The notes under the pieces are model-generated. The model ran no database searches. It had not been told where the DNA came from and worked only from the letters and a program-made list of their open reading frames with translations. Below, piece by piece: positions 17,352-26,631 of a DNA stretch of 64,000 bases; within the stretch, counting starts at the first letter, position 1; each line of letters opens with the position of its first letter. Origin of the DNA: Woeseiaceae bacterium. GTDB taxonomy: Bacteria; Pseudomonadota; Gammaproteobacteria; Steroidobacterales; Woeseiaceae. Location: positions 1 to 64,000 of the forward strand of contig JANQPG010000100.1 of the NCBI GenBank assembly GCA_028289545.1. The letters are read 5' to 3'. The translations under genes and the position numbers were made by a program.

Positions 17352-18695
17352 CTAGGGCAGCAGGGCCACGTTGACGACGTTGGGATCGGCCGTCGCGAAC
17401 GTGATGGCGCGCACGACGTCGCCGTTGGCGAGGTCGAGATTCAGCGGCGGCGCCAGCGGGGTTTTTTCGCCGTTTTCCGTAACGATCAGGTCATAGCTGC
17501 CGGCGTTGAGCGCAAACGAGTTGCTGTTGATCGAAAAACCCGCCGCGAAACGCGGTGTTTCGTCGTCGATGCTGGCGCCGGCGTCGACGATGTACACGTC
17601 GATGAAGTCCAGGGTTTCCACGGCGTTGAACATCGAGACTTTGGCAAATATTTCGATCGGCGTGCGATCGAAGGGCGTGTAAATGCTTCGCAGGTTGTCG
17701 GCGTCGCCCACGGTAATGTACTCGTTGCGCGTGCCGCGTATCGTTGTCAGCTCGCTTTCGATCTGAATGGCGCCCGGGTTTCCGTCCGCCGTTACCGTGA
17801 TTTCCGAAGCGCCGGTGGCAATCTCCTGGTCCGGCGACGTGGCCTGATAGGCGAGGCCGTCGACAATCAGGTTGGTCAGCGCTTCGTCGTTGTAGATGTC
17901 GACCGTGCCGAGCGTTTGCGAGGCCTGGGTAAACTGAACGCGCGACGCGAAGCGCGCGTCGGGAAGCAGCAGCAACGGACCGGGCACGCCAAAGGCGCGC
18001 GCCGACACGGGTGCCGTGTCGGCCGGCGTACTGTCGAAGATGGCGGCGACATAGGGTGTGCGCGGCTGATATTCGATTTCCGGTGACTGGTACACGATCG
18101 TGGCCGGGTCGTTCTCGGCCGTCACCGTCAGCACGTAGGCGCCGGCCGTGAAGTCGGCGGGATCGAGTACTTCGCCGTACGCCAACGTGCCGCGCGCCTC
18201 GCCGAGCGCCGGTGCTGTGCCGTCGGGCGCAAAGTAGAAGTCGACCGCGCCCACGGATTCGGCAAGGTGCGCAAACCGCAGCTCGGCAACGTCTTCGCCC
18301 TCTTCGAAAACGCGCTCGTCGGTGACCCAGGTAATGATGTTGGGGTTGGCCACGGAACCCGTAATGACAAACGTGTAGTCCCTGTTCGCTTCGATCTGCG
18401 TCACTTCGGTTGCCACGCGCTCCGCGGCATCCGCACCGGCAAACGCCACTTCAAAATTGAAGTTGTAGCTGAAGTCGTCGAGACGAATCGTACCCGAGGC
18501 CGTGCGGTAGTTGAGCACGAAGAAGCGATTGTCGGCACCGCTTTCCTCAACGCGAAACGCAAACTGCGGACCGGTGCTGATGGCGTGGATGGCGCGCAGC
18601 GAGCCTTTGCCCGTGGGTTCGGGGAACTGCGATCCGCCGGAGCAGGCAGCCAGGACGAGTGTCGAGGCGGCGAGCGCCAGAGTCATATGTTTCAT
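17352..18695 (-). CDS. DUF4397-domain lipoprotein
   Basis: A 447-residue secreted lipoprotein: MKHMTLALAASTLVLAAC gives a lipobox cysteine about 18 residues in. The mature protein has two or more beta-sandwich repeats of the DUF4397 kind, with phrases such as LRAIHAI, VDFYFAPDG and GSYDLIVTENG. This domain occurs in surface proteins of many bacteria and has no assigned activity. I start at 18695 because GGAAC precedes it by a suitable distance and it gives a compact signal peptide. An in-frame ATG at 18716 has no ribosome site. It is the last gene of a leftward group and converges on the diguanylate cyclase. Confidence 0.82.
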   Translation of the reverse strand: MKHMTLALAASTLVLAACSGGSQFPEPTGKGSLRAIHAISTGPQFAFRVEESGADNRFFVLNYRTASGTIRLDDFSYNFNFEVAFAGADAAERVATEVTQIEANRDYTFVITGSVANPNIITWVTDERVFEEGEDVAELRFAHLAESVGAVDFYFAPDGTAPALGEARGTLAYGEVLDPADFTAGAYVLTVTAENDPATIVYQSPEIEYQPRTPYVAAIFDSTPADTAPVSARAFGVPGPLLLLPDARFASRVQFTQASQTLGTVDIYNDEALTNLIVDGLAYQATSPDQEIATGASEITVTADGNPGAIQIESELTTIRGTRNEYITVGDADNLRSIYTPFDRTPIEIFAKVSMFNAVETLDFIDVYIVDAGASIDDETPRFAAGFSINSNSFALNAGSYDLIVTENGEKTPLAPPLNLDLANGDVVRAITFATADPNVVNVALLP

Positions 18696-18800
18696 GTTCT
18701 GTTCCAGTCTCTTCATTAAGCGCGTTGGCCTGAGCTATGCGACCTTGGTTGTTTCGGGTTGGTTCCCAGGTTGGCTGCTGATGATGATGCGTCAGGCCGG

Positions 18801-20228
18801 CTAGTCGGCGTAACCGTAGATGGATTTCACCTCGAGGAATTCCTCGATGCCGTAGGCACCCCATTCGCGCCCGTTGCCGGATTGCTTGTAGCCGCCGAAG
18901 GGTGCAAGGGTTTCCAGATGCGCGCCGTTGATATGCACCATGCCGGTACGCAGCCGCGCGGCCACGCGCATTGCGCGCTCACGGTCTCCGGAGGAGACGT
19001 ACCCCGATAAGCCGTAAGGCGTATCGTTGGCAATGGCCACCGCGTCATCCTCGTCGTCGTAGGGGAGAATGGCGAGCACCGGGCCAAAGACTTCTTCGCG
19101 GGCAATCGTCATGGTGTTGTTGACGTCTGCAAACACTGTGGGTTTGACGTAGAAACCGGTTTCGAGCCCGTCCGGCCGTCCCGGGCCTCCGGCTGCGAGT
19201 GTTGCGCCCTCGGCGATTGCCGTTTCGATGAGTCCCTGCACTTTCCGCCACTGCGCCTCGGAGGCGACCGGCCCCATCCTGACCTGCTCGTCGCGCGGGT
19301 TGCCGACCGTAACGGCGTTGGCTGCGGCAGCGGCGATTTCCGCAGCTTCGGCTGCACGCTCGGCGGGCACAAGCATTCGGGTAGGGGCATTACAGGACTG
19401 GCCTGTGTTGTCGAAACAGCCGCGAGCGCCTCTGGTCACGGCTTTGGCGAAATCGGCATCGTCGAGAATAATGTTGGCCGATTTGCCGCCGAGTTCCTGC
19501 GCAACACGTTTGACCGTGGGCGCCGCGTTCTGAGCCACGGCAACCCCGGCCCGCGTCGAGCCCGTAAACGACACCATCGCCACGTCCGGATGCGCCGACA
19601 GCGCGCTGCCCACACCGGGCCCGTCGCCGTTGACGAGATTGAACACACCGGGCGGCACACCCGCTTCGTGGAGGATCTCGGCAAACAACACGGCATCGAA
19701 CGGCGCAATTTCGCTGGGCTTGAGAACCATCGTGCAGCCGGCGGCCAGGGCGGGCGCCACCTTGACGGCTATCTGGTTCATCGGCCAGTTCCAGGGCGTA
19801 ATCAGTGCGCAAACGCCGATCGGCTCTCGCACGACCAGGGCGTCGCCCAGCCGCTCTTCGAAGGCGAAGTCTTTGAGCAAGTCGCGCGCGGCGGCAATGT
19901 GCTCCGGGCCGCTCTCGGCCTGTGCGTATTTGGCGAGTTTCCAGGGAGCGCCCATTTCCTCCATGATGGCTTCGGCCACTTCGTCGTGGCGGCGCTCGAA
20001 GACCGTCAGGATGGCCTGCAGCAGTTCGATTCGCTGTTCGCGACTCGTGGCGGCAAAGCCGGCTTCCGCCCGCCTGGCGGCGGCGACTGCTTTGTCGACA
20101 TCGGCCGGCGAGCCAAGGCTAATGCGCCCCATGACGGCTTCCGTGGCCGGATTCACGACGTCGAGCGTACGGGGCTCGACGGGATCCACCCACTGACCGT
20201 CAATATAAAACTTGAGAGCTTCGCGCAT
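18801..20228 (-). CDS. NAD(P)-dependent aldehyde dehydrogenase
   Basis: A 475-residue ALDH-superfamily enzyme. It has the cofactor-binding segment ITPWNWPMNQIAVKVAPAL, the catalytic Glu in QELGGKSANI, and the nucleophile Cys in FDNTGQSCNAPTRMLVP. The late EEVFGPVLAILPYDDEDDAV and PFGGYKQSGNGREWG motifs are also present. All catalytic elements are intact and length is normal. It oxidises an aldehyde to the acid; the substrate is not identifiable, though the neighbouring beta-oxidation gene suggests fatty or branched aldehydes. I start at MREALKFYIDG (20228); the frame extends 10 codons further. It lies on the same strand as, and 95 bases downstream of, the AraC HTH gene. Confidence 0.92.
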   Translation of the reverse strand: MREALKFYIDGQWVDPVEPRTLDVVNPATEAVMGRISLGSPADVDKAVAAARRAEAGFAATSREQRIELLQAILTVFERRHDEVAEAIMEEMGAPWKLAKYAQAESGPEHIAAARDLLKDFAFEERLGDALVVREPIGVCALITPWNWPMNQIAVKVAPALAAGCTMVLKPSEIAPFDAVLFAEILHEAGVPPGVFNLVNGDGPGVGSALSAHPDVAMVSFTGSTRAGVAVAQNAAPTVKRVAQELGGKSANIILDDADFAKAVTRGARGCFDNTGQSCNAPTRMLVPAERAAEAAEIAAAAANAVTVGNPRDEQVRMGPVASEAQWRKVQGLIETAIAEGATLAAGGPGRPDGLETGFYVKPTVFADVNNTMTIAREEVFGPVLAILPYDDEDDAVAIANDTPYGLSGYVSSGDRERAMRVAARLRTGMVHINGAHLETLAPFGGYKQSGNGREWGAYGIEEFLEVKSIYGYAD

Positions 20229-20323
20229 ACCGGGTTCCGGAACGATCGAGCCGCGCATGATACTGCATTCGGCCGGGCTTTGGGCGGCTTGCGCTGCCCG
20301 AAGAAGGGGGGGCGTTTGGTCGT

Positions 20324-20710
20324 CTAGAGACGGGCTTGCAGGATCTTTTGCCGGTAGGCGGCCGGCGGCATGTCATACCAGGATTTAAAGGCGGTCGTGA
20401 ACGAACTCAGATTGGAATAGCCCAGCAGCATGGCGACTTCCAGTGACTTCAGGCGCCGGTCGGACAGGTAGCGAACGGCGAGTTCAGCGCGGACTTCCTT
20501 CAGCACCTTCTGGAAGCTGGTTTTCTCGGCTTTTAGCCGGCGCTGCAGCGTGCGCCGGCTGAGTCTCAGCGCACGGCAGGCAGCGTCCGCATTCGCTTCC
20601 CCGCAGGCCATGAGGTCGGCCAGCATTCGCTTGAGCTGATCGACCACGTTGTCCTGATTATTCAGCGACTTAAGGTACTTTTCTGCGTGTTCCGTGAGCT
20701 GTCGATACAT
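20324..20710 (-). CDS. Stand-alone AraC-type HTH protein
   Basis: A 128-residue protein that is almost entirely an AraC/XylS DNA-binding domain. Two HTH units are readable: ADAACRALRLSRRTLQRRLK, and LEVAMLLGYSNLSSFTTAFK followed by the family signature WYDMPPAAYRQ. The sensor domain of about 200 residues found in OruR/ArgR-like members is absent. The upstream sequence on this strand does not encode one in any frame before the divergent gene. It is either a naturally short regulator or the surviving 3' part of a longer gene. It lies divergently from the FadB-like gene (180-base intergenic) and ahead of the aldehyde dehydrogenase, so both are candidate targets. Confidence 0.8.
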   Translation of the reverse strand: MYRQLTEHAEKYLKSLNNQDNVVDQLKRMLADLMACGEANADAACRALRLSRRTLQRRLKAEKTSFQKVLKEVRAELAVRYLSDRRLKSLEVAMLLGYSNLSSFTTAFKSWYDMPPAAYRQKILQARL

Positions 20711-20890
20711 AAGCGGGTGAAGAGCGTGCCGAGAGACCTACGATACGCATTCTCCTTGGGCGAAACAATCGGCTCGGCCCAAGAAACGCGTGTTGCCGTC
20801 GCATCGTGCCAGCAGGTATCTTGTCGAGTCCCATCCCAGGCGGCCGCGGACGCACCCGAGGCCCCGACAAAACCGTCAGGAAAACCGCAG

Positions 20891-22981
20891 ATGACAGAGC
20901 TTGTTAGCTACCGTCTCGCCGGCAAGATCGGCGTCGTCACCATTGACAACCCGCCCGTCAACGCTTTCTCTCACGCCGTGAGAAAGGGGCTCCTGCGCCG
21001 CATACTCGACGCCGGACAAGACGACGCCGCCGCCGCGATTCTGATCGTTTGCGCCGGCAGGACGTTTGTTGCCGGCGCCGACATCAGCGAGTTCGACAAG
21101 CCGCCCGAGGACCCCTGGTTACCGGAGGTGCTGGACGCGGTTGAAGGCTGTCCGAAACCCGTCGTGACCGCCGTCCACGGCACGGCTCTGGGCGGCGGTT
21201 TCGAACTCGTGCTTGCGAGCCACTATCGGTGCGCGCTCAACAGCGCAAGGATTGGGCTTCCCGAGGTGCATCTGGGCTTGCTGCCCGGCGCAGGGGGCAC
21301 GCAGCGTACGCCGCGCCTTGCCGGCGCGGAGGCTGCGCTTGAACTCATGACGACGGGAAAACCTATCGGCGCCGGGAAAGCCCTGTCGCTGGGCCTGATC
21401 GACCGCGTATTCGACGACGAACTCGAACAGCACGCGCTGGCGTGGTGTGAGGAGCTGATCGACAACGGCAGCGGCCCGCTCAGGGTCAGCGAGCGGAGTG
21501 TCCCGGCCCTTGATGCGGCTTTCTTTGACGGGGCTCGCGAACAGCTCGCTCGACGTGCCCGAGGGCAGCTTGCGCCGCAGAAGATCGTCGACTGCATCGA
21601 GGCGGCGACACAAATGCCGTTTACCGAAGGTGCGGAGTTTGAGCGACAACGTTTCGCAGAATGCCTCGGGAGTCCGCAGTCGGCCGCCATGCGACACCTG
21701 TTTTTTGCGGAGCGCGAGGCCGCGAAGCTCAAGGACGTCCCGAAAGACACGGAAGCTCGCGAGCTGCGTTCCGTCGGCGTCATTGGCGCGGGCACGATGG
21801 GTGGCGGCATTGCGATGAGTTGCGCCAACGCCGGTATTCCCGTAAAGCTCCTGGACGTCGACGATGCTGCACTCGAGCGGGGCCTTGGCGTCATCGACAC
21901 CAATTACGCCATTAGCGTCAAAAAGGGGCGGCTCGCCGAGGACGAGGCGAAACGTCGCCGCGAACGTATTGTCAGCACCACCGACTATGCCGACCTTGCG
22001 GACGTTGATCTGGTCATCGAGGCCGTGTTCGAAGACCCGGAGCTCAAAAAGCGCATATTTGCGAAGCTCGACAGTGTGTGCAAAGCGGGCGCTATCCTGG
22101 CGACCAACACGTCTTATCAGGACGTCGACGAGATTGCGGCGGCAACCGGGCGGCCGGGCGACTGCCTGGGCCTGCATTTTTTCAGTCCCGCGAACGTCAT
22201 GAAGCTCCTCGAGGTTGTGCGAGGCGCGAAGACGGCCGACGATGTGCTGACGACGGCGATTCGTTTTGCGAAAGCCATTCGCAAGGTGCCCGTTGTGGCT
22301 CGCGTGTGCTACGGCTTCATTGGCAATCGCATGTTCAATCCGTACATACGTGAATCGCAGCAGCTGCTTCTCGAAGGCGCCACGCCCGAGGCGGTCGATG
22401 GGGCGTTCTACGAATTTGGCATGGCCATGGGACCGATCGCCGTGTCCGACCTTGCGGGTCTCGACATCGGCTACAAGGCGAGAATGGCGTTGCCGGAGGA
22501 TCTCCGCGGCAGCGACGTGCCGTTTACCGTTGCGGACCGGCTGGTCGAGCAAGGCCGACTGGGGCAGAAGAGCGGCGCCGGATTTTATAACTACGACCCC
22601 AAGACACGGCGAGCGACGCCCGAGCCCGCCGTTACGGCAATGATCGAAGAGGCTAGCCGCGAACTCGGCATCGAACGGCGTTCGATCGATGCCGCCGAGA
22701 TTGTCGAACGTCCGCTGTTTGCACTCGTGAACGAAGGCCTGAAGATCCTGGAAGAGGGCATTGCCCAGCGCCCGGGCGACGTCGACATCGTGTATTTGTA
22801 CGGTTATGGCTTCCCGGCCTATCGTGGCGGCCCGCTGTTCTATGCCGACTCCATAGGGCTAGACAAGGTGCTGTCGCGTATACGCGAGTTCGACGAGCGC
22901 TTCGGCAGCGGCAAACCGGCTCCGTTGCTGGAGGCCCTCGTCGCAGAGGGCAGCAGTATCGCCGAGCGCTTTGCGCGTTAG
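20891..22981 (+). CDS. Bifunctional enoyl-CoA hydratase / 3-hydroxyacyl-CoA dehydrogenase
   Basis: A 696-residue fatty-acid beta-oxidation enzyme of the FadB/FadJ or peroxisomal-bifunctional type. The N-terminal crotonase domain (about 1-190) shows FVAGADISEF and GLPEVHLGLLPGAGGTQR with the acid/base Glu. The dehydrogenase (from about 295) begins VIGAGTMGGGIAMSCANAG, the NAD-binding loop, and continues with LGLHFFSPANVMKLLEVV and the 3HCDH C-terminal repeats. It would hydrate trans-2-enoyl-CoA and oxidise the 3-hydroxyacyl-CoA. The start at 20891 follows AGGAAAA; the frame extends 68 codons further without homology. No thiolase (FadA) lies next to it. Its end overlaps the TonB receptor gene by 11 bases. 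Confidence 0.93.
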   Translation: MTELVSYRLAGKIGVVTIDNPPVNAFSHAVRKGLLRRILDAGQDDAAAAILIVCAGRTFVAGADISEFDKPPEDPWLPEVLDAVEGCPKPVVTAVHGTALGGGFELVLASHYRCALNSARIGLPEVHLGLLPGAGGTQRTPRLAGAEAALELMTTGKPIGAGKALSLGLIDRVFDDELEQHALAWCEELIDNGSGPLRVSERSVPALDAAFFDGAREQLARRARGQLAPQKIVDCIEAATQMPFTEGAEFERQRFAECLGSPQSAAMRHLFFAEREAAKLKDVPKDTEARELRSVGVIGAGTMGGGIAMSCANAGIPVKLLDVDDAALERGLGVIDTNYAISVKKGRLAEDEAKRRRERIVSTTDYADLADVDLVIEAVFEDPELKKRIFAKLDSVCKAGAILATNTSYQDVDEIAAATGRPGDCLGLHFFSPANVMKLLEVVRGAKTADDVLTTAIRFAKAIRKVPVVARVCYGFIGNRMFNPYIRESQQLLLEGATPEAVDGAFYEFGMAMGPIAVSDLAGLDIGYKARMALPEDLRGSDVPFTVADRLVEQGRLGQKSGAGFYNYDPKTRRATPEPAVTAMIEEASRELGIERRSIDAAEIVERPLFALVNEGLKILEEGIAQRPGDVDIVYLYGYGFPAYRGGPLFYADSIGLDKVLSRIREFDERFGSGKPAPLLEALVAEGSSIAERFAR

Positions 22982-25085
22982 GCTCGGTTTCGTGCAGATA
23001 ATCACGGGCTGTTTGTGCCTGCTCGCGGGCGTTGCCGCGGTATCCGGCGAGGTCGCGGTTAGCGAGCCGTATGGGATCAACGAACAAAGGATCGACGCGG
23101 AAGAGATCGACGCGGAAGAGATCGACGAAGTCATCGTGACGGCTACCCGGCGGGAAGCGTCGGCGGACACGATCCCCGCGGCCATTAGCGTGGTCGACGC
23201 GGAGCGAATCCGCGAGGGGCAACTTGCGATGGACGCGCTTGCCGCGGAACCCGGGACCTACGTACAGCAAACGACACCGGGGCAGGGCGCCGTCATCCTG
23301 CGAGGGCAGAGGGGGTCCGCGGTCCTGCATCTCGTTGACGGCATGCGCCTCAACAACGCCATCTTCCGCAGCGCGCCGACCCAGTACTTCGCGCTGTTGC
23401 CGGGCGCTGCGGTCGAACGCCTCGAAGTGATTCGCGGCACGCCGGCTTCTCTGTACGGCAGCGATGCCGTGGGCGGGGCCGTACAGGCAGTCATGCACCG
23501 TCCCGTCTATGAAGCCAGTGAGCCGGCTCTCTCGGGCGAACTCTTCGCGGCCTTCGAGTCGGCGGACAGCGCCCGTCGCCTCGGCGGTAGCTTCGATGCC
23601 GGTAACCGGCAGTGGCACGCCACGGGCAGCGCCGAATACCTGCGCGCCGGGGATCGCCGCACCGGGGGTGGAGTCACTCTCGAACCCAGCGGCTACGATG
23701 CGCGCGCCGGCCGGCTTGCGTTCGGCCTGACGCCTGACGAAGACACCGACTGGTTTCTGGACCTGCACTACTACGAGCAGCCGAAAACCCCGCGCGTCGA
23801 CGAGTTGCTGCCGGGGTTTGGCCAGGAAGAGGCGGCATCATCCGAGTTTTTCTTTGCGCCCAACCGCAGGCTGTTCGCGGCCGCGCGCCATAACCGGCGA
23901 AACGGTCCCGGCGAGCTGGACTGGAGCCTGTCGCTGGCCTGGCAGCGCATCGACGACGATCGCGTTACGCGCGATCTCGACGCGCCCGCACGGCGAATCG
24001 AGGAAAACCGGAGTGATCTGTTTGGTGTTCTGCTGACGACCGGGGCTGAGCAGGACGCCGGCGGCTGGCTGGTGGGCGCTGAACTGTACTACGACCGGGT
24101 GGCCAGCGCCCGGGACGAAGAGGACGTTGCGAACGGCGCCCGCAGCGCGCTCACGCCGAGATTCCCCGACGGCGCCGAAGTGCTGACGGGCTCCGTGTTC
24201 GCTCACTGGACCCGCACGTTTGCCCGTGGACACGTGTTGTCTGCCGGTGCGCGCTACAGCGAGGTCGAGGTTCGTTTGCCGGAGACACCGGTCAGCTCGG
24301 CGACCGACGTGACGAGCGGCGATCTCGCGGGCGATCTCGGACTTATTGTGGCGCTGGGCAACCGCGTGCACTGGGTCAGCAACTTAGGCTACGGCTTTCG
24401 CGCGCCTAACGTGTTCGATCTGGGTACGCTGGGCAATCGCCCCGGCAACCGCTTCAACCAGCCGAGCAGCGGGCTGGATTCGGAAAGTGTGCTGCAGTTC
24501 GATACCGGTTTGCGCTATTCGAGCGAGATCTGGCAGATCGAGCTGATGGCGTACCGACTTCGCTATCGCGACCGTATCGTGTCGGTGGACACCGGCGAAC
24601 AAACGGCAAGCGGGCGCGACATCGTGCAAAGCGCCAACGCTGCCCGCTCCGATATCTATGGCGCTGAAGCCGGGGCTGTGCTGAACGTGGGCGACGCAAT
24701 CCGGTTACGGGCTGTGTTGAACTGGACGCGTGGCACGCAGCGCGTCGACGGTCTGGCCGAGGAGCCGGCCGATCGGATTCCGCCGCTCGGCGGTCGGCTC
24801 GAAATCAACTACGAGGCCACGGCGAACTTGAGCGGAGAGGCGTGGGTTCGCTACGCGGGGGAACAGGACCGTTTGAGCGCGCGCGACATTCGCGATAGCC
24901 GAATCGACCCTGACGGCACTCCCGGCTGGGTCAGCGCCGGCGCACGGCTGACGTGGTGGCCGGCCGAGCGCTGGCGGCTGAGTCTTGCGGCTGAGAACGT
25001 GCTCGACAAACGCTATCGCGTGCACGGATCCGGGCTCGATGCCCACGGTTTCAATCTCGTGCTGGCGCTGCGCCGGAGCTTGTGA
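22971..25085 (+). CDS. TonB-dependent outer-membrane receptor
   Basis: A 704-residue receptor. A TTG start at 22971, inside the end of the previous gene, gives a good signal peptide (MRVRLGFVQIITGCLCLLAG); a GTG at 22992 is an alternative. The TonB box is DEVIVTATR at about residue 50. The plug domain (about 60-165) includes VILRGQRGSAVLHLVDGMRL and LEVIRGTPASLYGSDAVGGAV. A 22-strand-type barrel follows and ends ...FNLVLALRRSL, with the C-terminal residue short of the usual aromatic. The transported ligand is unknown; general similarity is to vitamin B12 and siderophore receptors. Overlap with the beta-oxidation gene suggests co-expression. A 15-bp repeat precedes the TonB box. Confidence 0.9.
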   Translation: MRVRLGFVQIITGCLCLLAGVAAVSGEVAVSEPYGINEQRIDAEEIDAEEIDEVIVTATRREASADTIPAAISVVDAERIREGQLAMDALAAEPGTYVQQTTPGQGAVILRGQRGSAVLHLVDGMRLNNAIFRSAPTQYFALLPGAAVERLEVIRGTPASLYGSDAVGGAVQAVMHRPVYEASEPALSGELFAAFESADSARRLGGSFDAGNRQWHATGSAEYLRAGDRRTGGGVTLEPSGYDARAGRLAFGLTPDEDTDWFLDLHYYEQPKTPRVDELLPGFGQEEAASSEFFFAPNRRLFAAARHNRRNGPGELDWSLSLAWQRIDDDRVTRDLDAPARRIEENRSDLFGVLLTTGAEQDAGGWLVGAELYYDRVASARDEEDVANGARSALTPRFPDGAEVLTGSVFAHWTRTFARGHVLSAGARYSEVEVRLPETPVSSATDVTSGDLAGDLGLIVALGNRVHWVSNLGYGFRAPNVFDLGTLGNRPGNRFNQPSSGLDSESVLQFDTGLRYSSEIWQIELMAYRLRYRDRIVSVDTGEQTASGRDIVQSANAARSDIYGAEAGAVLNVGDAIRLRAVLNWTRGTQRVDGLAEEPADRIPPLGGRLEINYEATANLSGEAWVRYAGEQDRLSARDIRDSRIDPDGTPGWVSAGARLTWWPAERWRLSLAAENVLDKRYRVHGSGLDAHGFNLVLALRRSL
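23091..23120 (+). repeat. Two 15-bp in-frame tandem repeats before the TonB box
   Basis: ATCGACGCGGAAGAG is repeated exactly twice (23091-23105, 23106-23120), followed by a partial third copy ATCGACGAAG. It encodes IDAEE-IDAEE-IDE, lengthening the acidic spacer between signal peptide and TonB box in five-residue steps. Confidence 0.95.
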
Positions 25086-25100
25086 GCGCTCCGTCCCGGT

Positions 25101-26513
25101 CTAAAAACCGAATGCCTCGCCCAGGTGTACTGACACGACGAGAAACACGATCGCAAGCGCAAAGATCTTGAGCAGCAGCGGGCCCGCAAATCGGACCCAC
25201 GCCGTGTAGGGCACGCGCCCAAGCGCCAGCGCACCCATGACGAGGGCGCTGGTCGGCACGATCATGTTGGTGAAGCCGTCCCCGAACTGAAACGCGAGCA
25301 CGGCCGTTTGCTGCGGCACGCCCGTGAGTTCCGCGAGCGGCGACATGATCGGCATCGTGACGAATGCCTGGCCGCTGCCGGAGGGGATGAACAGGTTGGT
25401 CAAGGTTTGGACCGCCAGCATGCCGATCGCAGAGACTTCGGCCGGCAGGCCCTCCAGCAGGCCGGCAATCCCGTACACGATCGAGTCGATGATCTGACCG
25501 TCGCTGAGTACAACTTCAATGGTTCTCGCAAAACCGACGATCAATGCCGCGGCGGTCATCTCCGAGGCGCCGCGGATGAACGTTCGACTGGCTTCGCCGG
25601 CCGACATGCCCGCAATGGCGGCGGCAATAATGCCCACGCCCAGGAAGACCGCGTTGAGCTCCGGTATGTACCAGCCGTGCGCTCGCGTGCCGAACACGAA
25701 CAGCAAGATGCCCAGAAAGAAAACGGTCAGTATGGCAATGCGCCGTCCGTCGAGACGAATATCTTTTGGTGAGTCGAAGCCTGTACTGTAGTCGACGTGC
25801 GCGACGAGGCTGGTCGACGGGTCCTTCTGCACGCGCATGGCGTAGCGGTAGACGTGGTGGAACGCGATCGCGAGAAACGCCAGCATCATGACGAACCGCA
25901 CGCCGGCGCCAGACGTAAGCGGCACATTGGCGATGTTCTGCGCAATGATGACGTTGAACGGGTTGATGCCCGAGCAGGCCCAGCCGATGCCGTACGGCAC
26001 CCACACGATGCCCATCGCCACGACGGCATCCATGCGCATGGCCAGACACATCGTCACGATGATCGGCACCAGCGGCACGTATTCCTCGCCCATGCCAACC
26101 GTATAAGAACCCATACTGAAGATGGCAAGGCAGCCTGCAATCAGTATCCACGGGCTGTGCCCGAGATGTTCGACGGCCTTCATGAGCGCGGCGTCGATGG
26201 CGCCGCTCTTTCTGAGAATGGCAATGACGCCGCCCACCAGGAAGATCAGGAAAATGATGCTTTGTCCTTGTGCGAGACCCTCGGAGATCGCCACGAGGAA
26301 GTGCCAGGGTGGCAACGTGGTGGCGGTCTCGCCGTCGAGATTCTCGTAGCTCCCCGCGACAATCATGCTGCGCGAAGGATTGTCCGGATAGGGTTCGCGC
26401 TCGAACTCGCCCTGCGGTACGACGTAGGACAAGAGCTGCGCCGCGATGATGAACGAAAAAATCAGGACCAGCGAATCGATGGACCAGGTCTTTTTTGTTG
26501 TTGTAGCGGCCAT
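25101..26513 (-). CDS. YfcC-family C4-dicarboxylate/short-chain carrier
   Basis: A 470-residue inner-membrane protein with about 11-13 hydrophobic segments and no signal peptide. It belongs to the YfcC/DcuC-related anaerobic C4-dicarboxylate carrier group (PF03606). Characteristic parts are the first TM followed by VVPQGEFERE, SMGSYTVGMGEEYVPLVPII, GWACSGINPFNVIIAQNIA and LIPSGSGQA-type residues in TLTNLFIPSGSGQAFVTMP. The C-terminal QFGDGFTNMIVPTSA is also typical. Members are secondary carriers for organic acids or arginine-type substrates; the substrate here is unknown. It converges on the TonB receptor gene with only 15 bases between stops. Confidence 0.87.
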   Translation of the reverse strand: MAATTTKKTWSIDSLVLIFSFIIAAQLLSYVVPQGEFEREPYPDNPSRSMIVAGSYENLDGETATTLPPWHFLVAISEGLAQGQSIIFLIFLVGGVIAILRKSGAIDAALMKAVEHLGHSPWILIAGCLAIFSMGSYTVGMGEEYVPLVPIIVTMCLAMRMDAVVAMGIVWVPYGIGWACSGINPFNVIIAQNIANVPLTSGAGVRFVMMLAFLAIAFHHVYRYAMRVQKDPSTSLVAHVDYSTGFDSPKDIRLDGRRIAILTVFFLGILLFVFGTRAHGWYIPELNAVFLGVGIIAAAIAGMSAGEASRTFIRGASEMTAAALIVGFARTIEVVLSDGQIIDSIVYGIAGLLEGLPAEVSAIGMLAVQTLTNLFIPSGSGQAFVTMPIMSPLAELTGVPQQTAVLAFQFGDGFTNMIVPTSALVMGALALGRVPYTAWVRFAGPLLLKIFALAIVFLVVSVHLGEAFGF

Positions 26514-26631
26514 ACCGACTCGTCGCTCCCGTTTGCGGCACTCGGCCGCGGACGACCGCTAGCCTACCGGACCGTGTGAGTCCGGTCTAACAGGCCAGCG
26601 GCTGGTCCGCATGTCGTGGAGCGGGCCCGCG

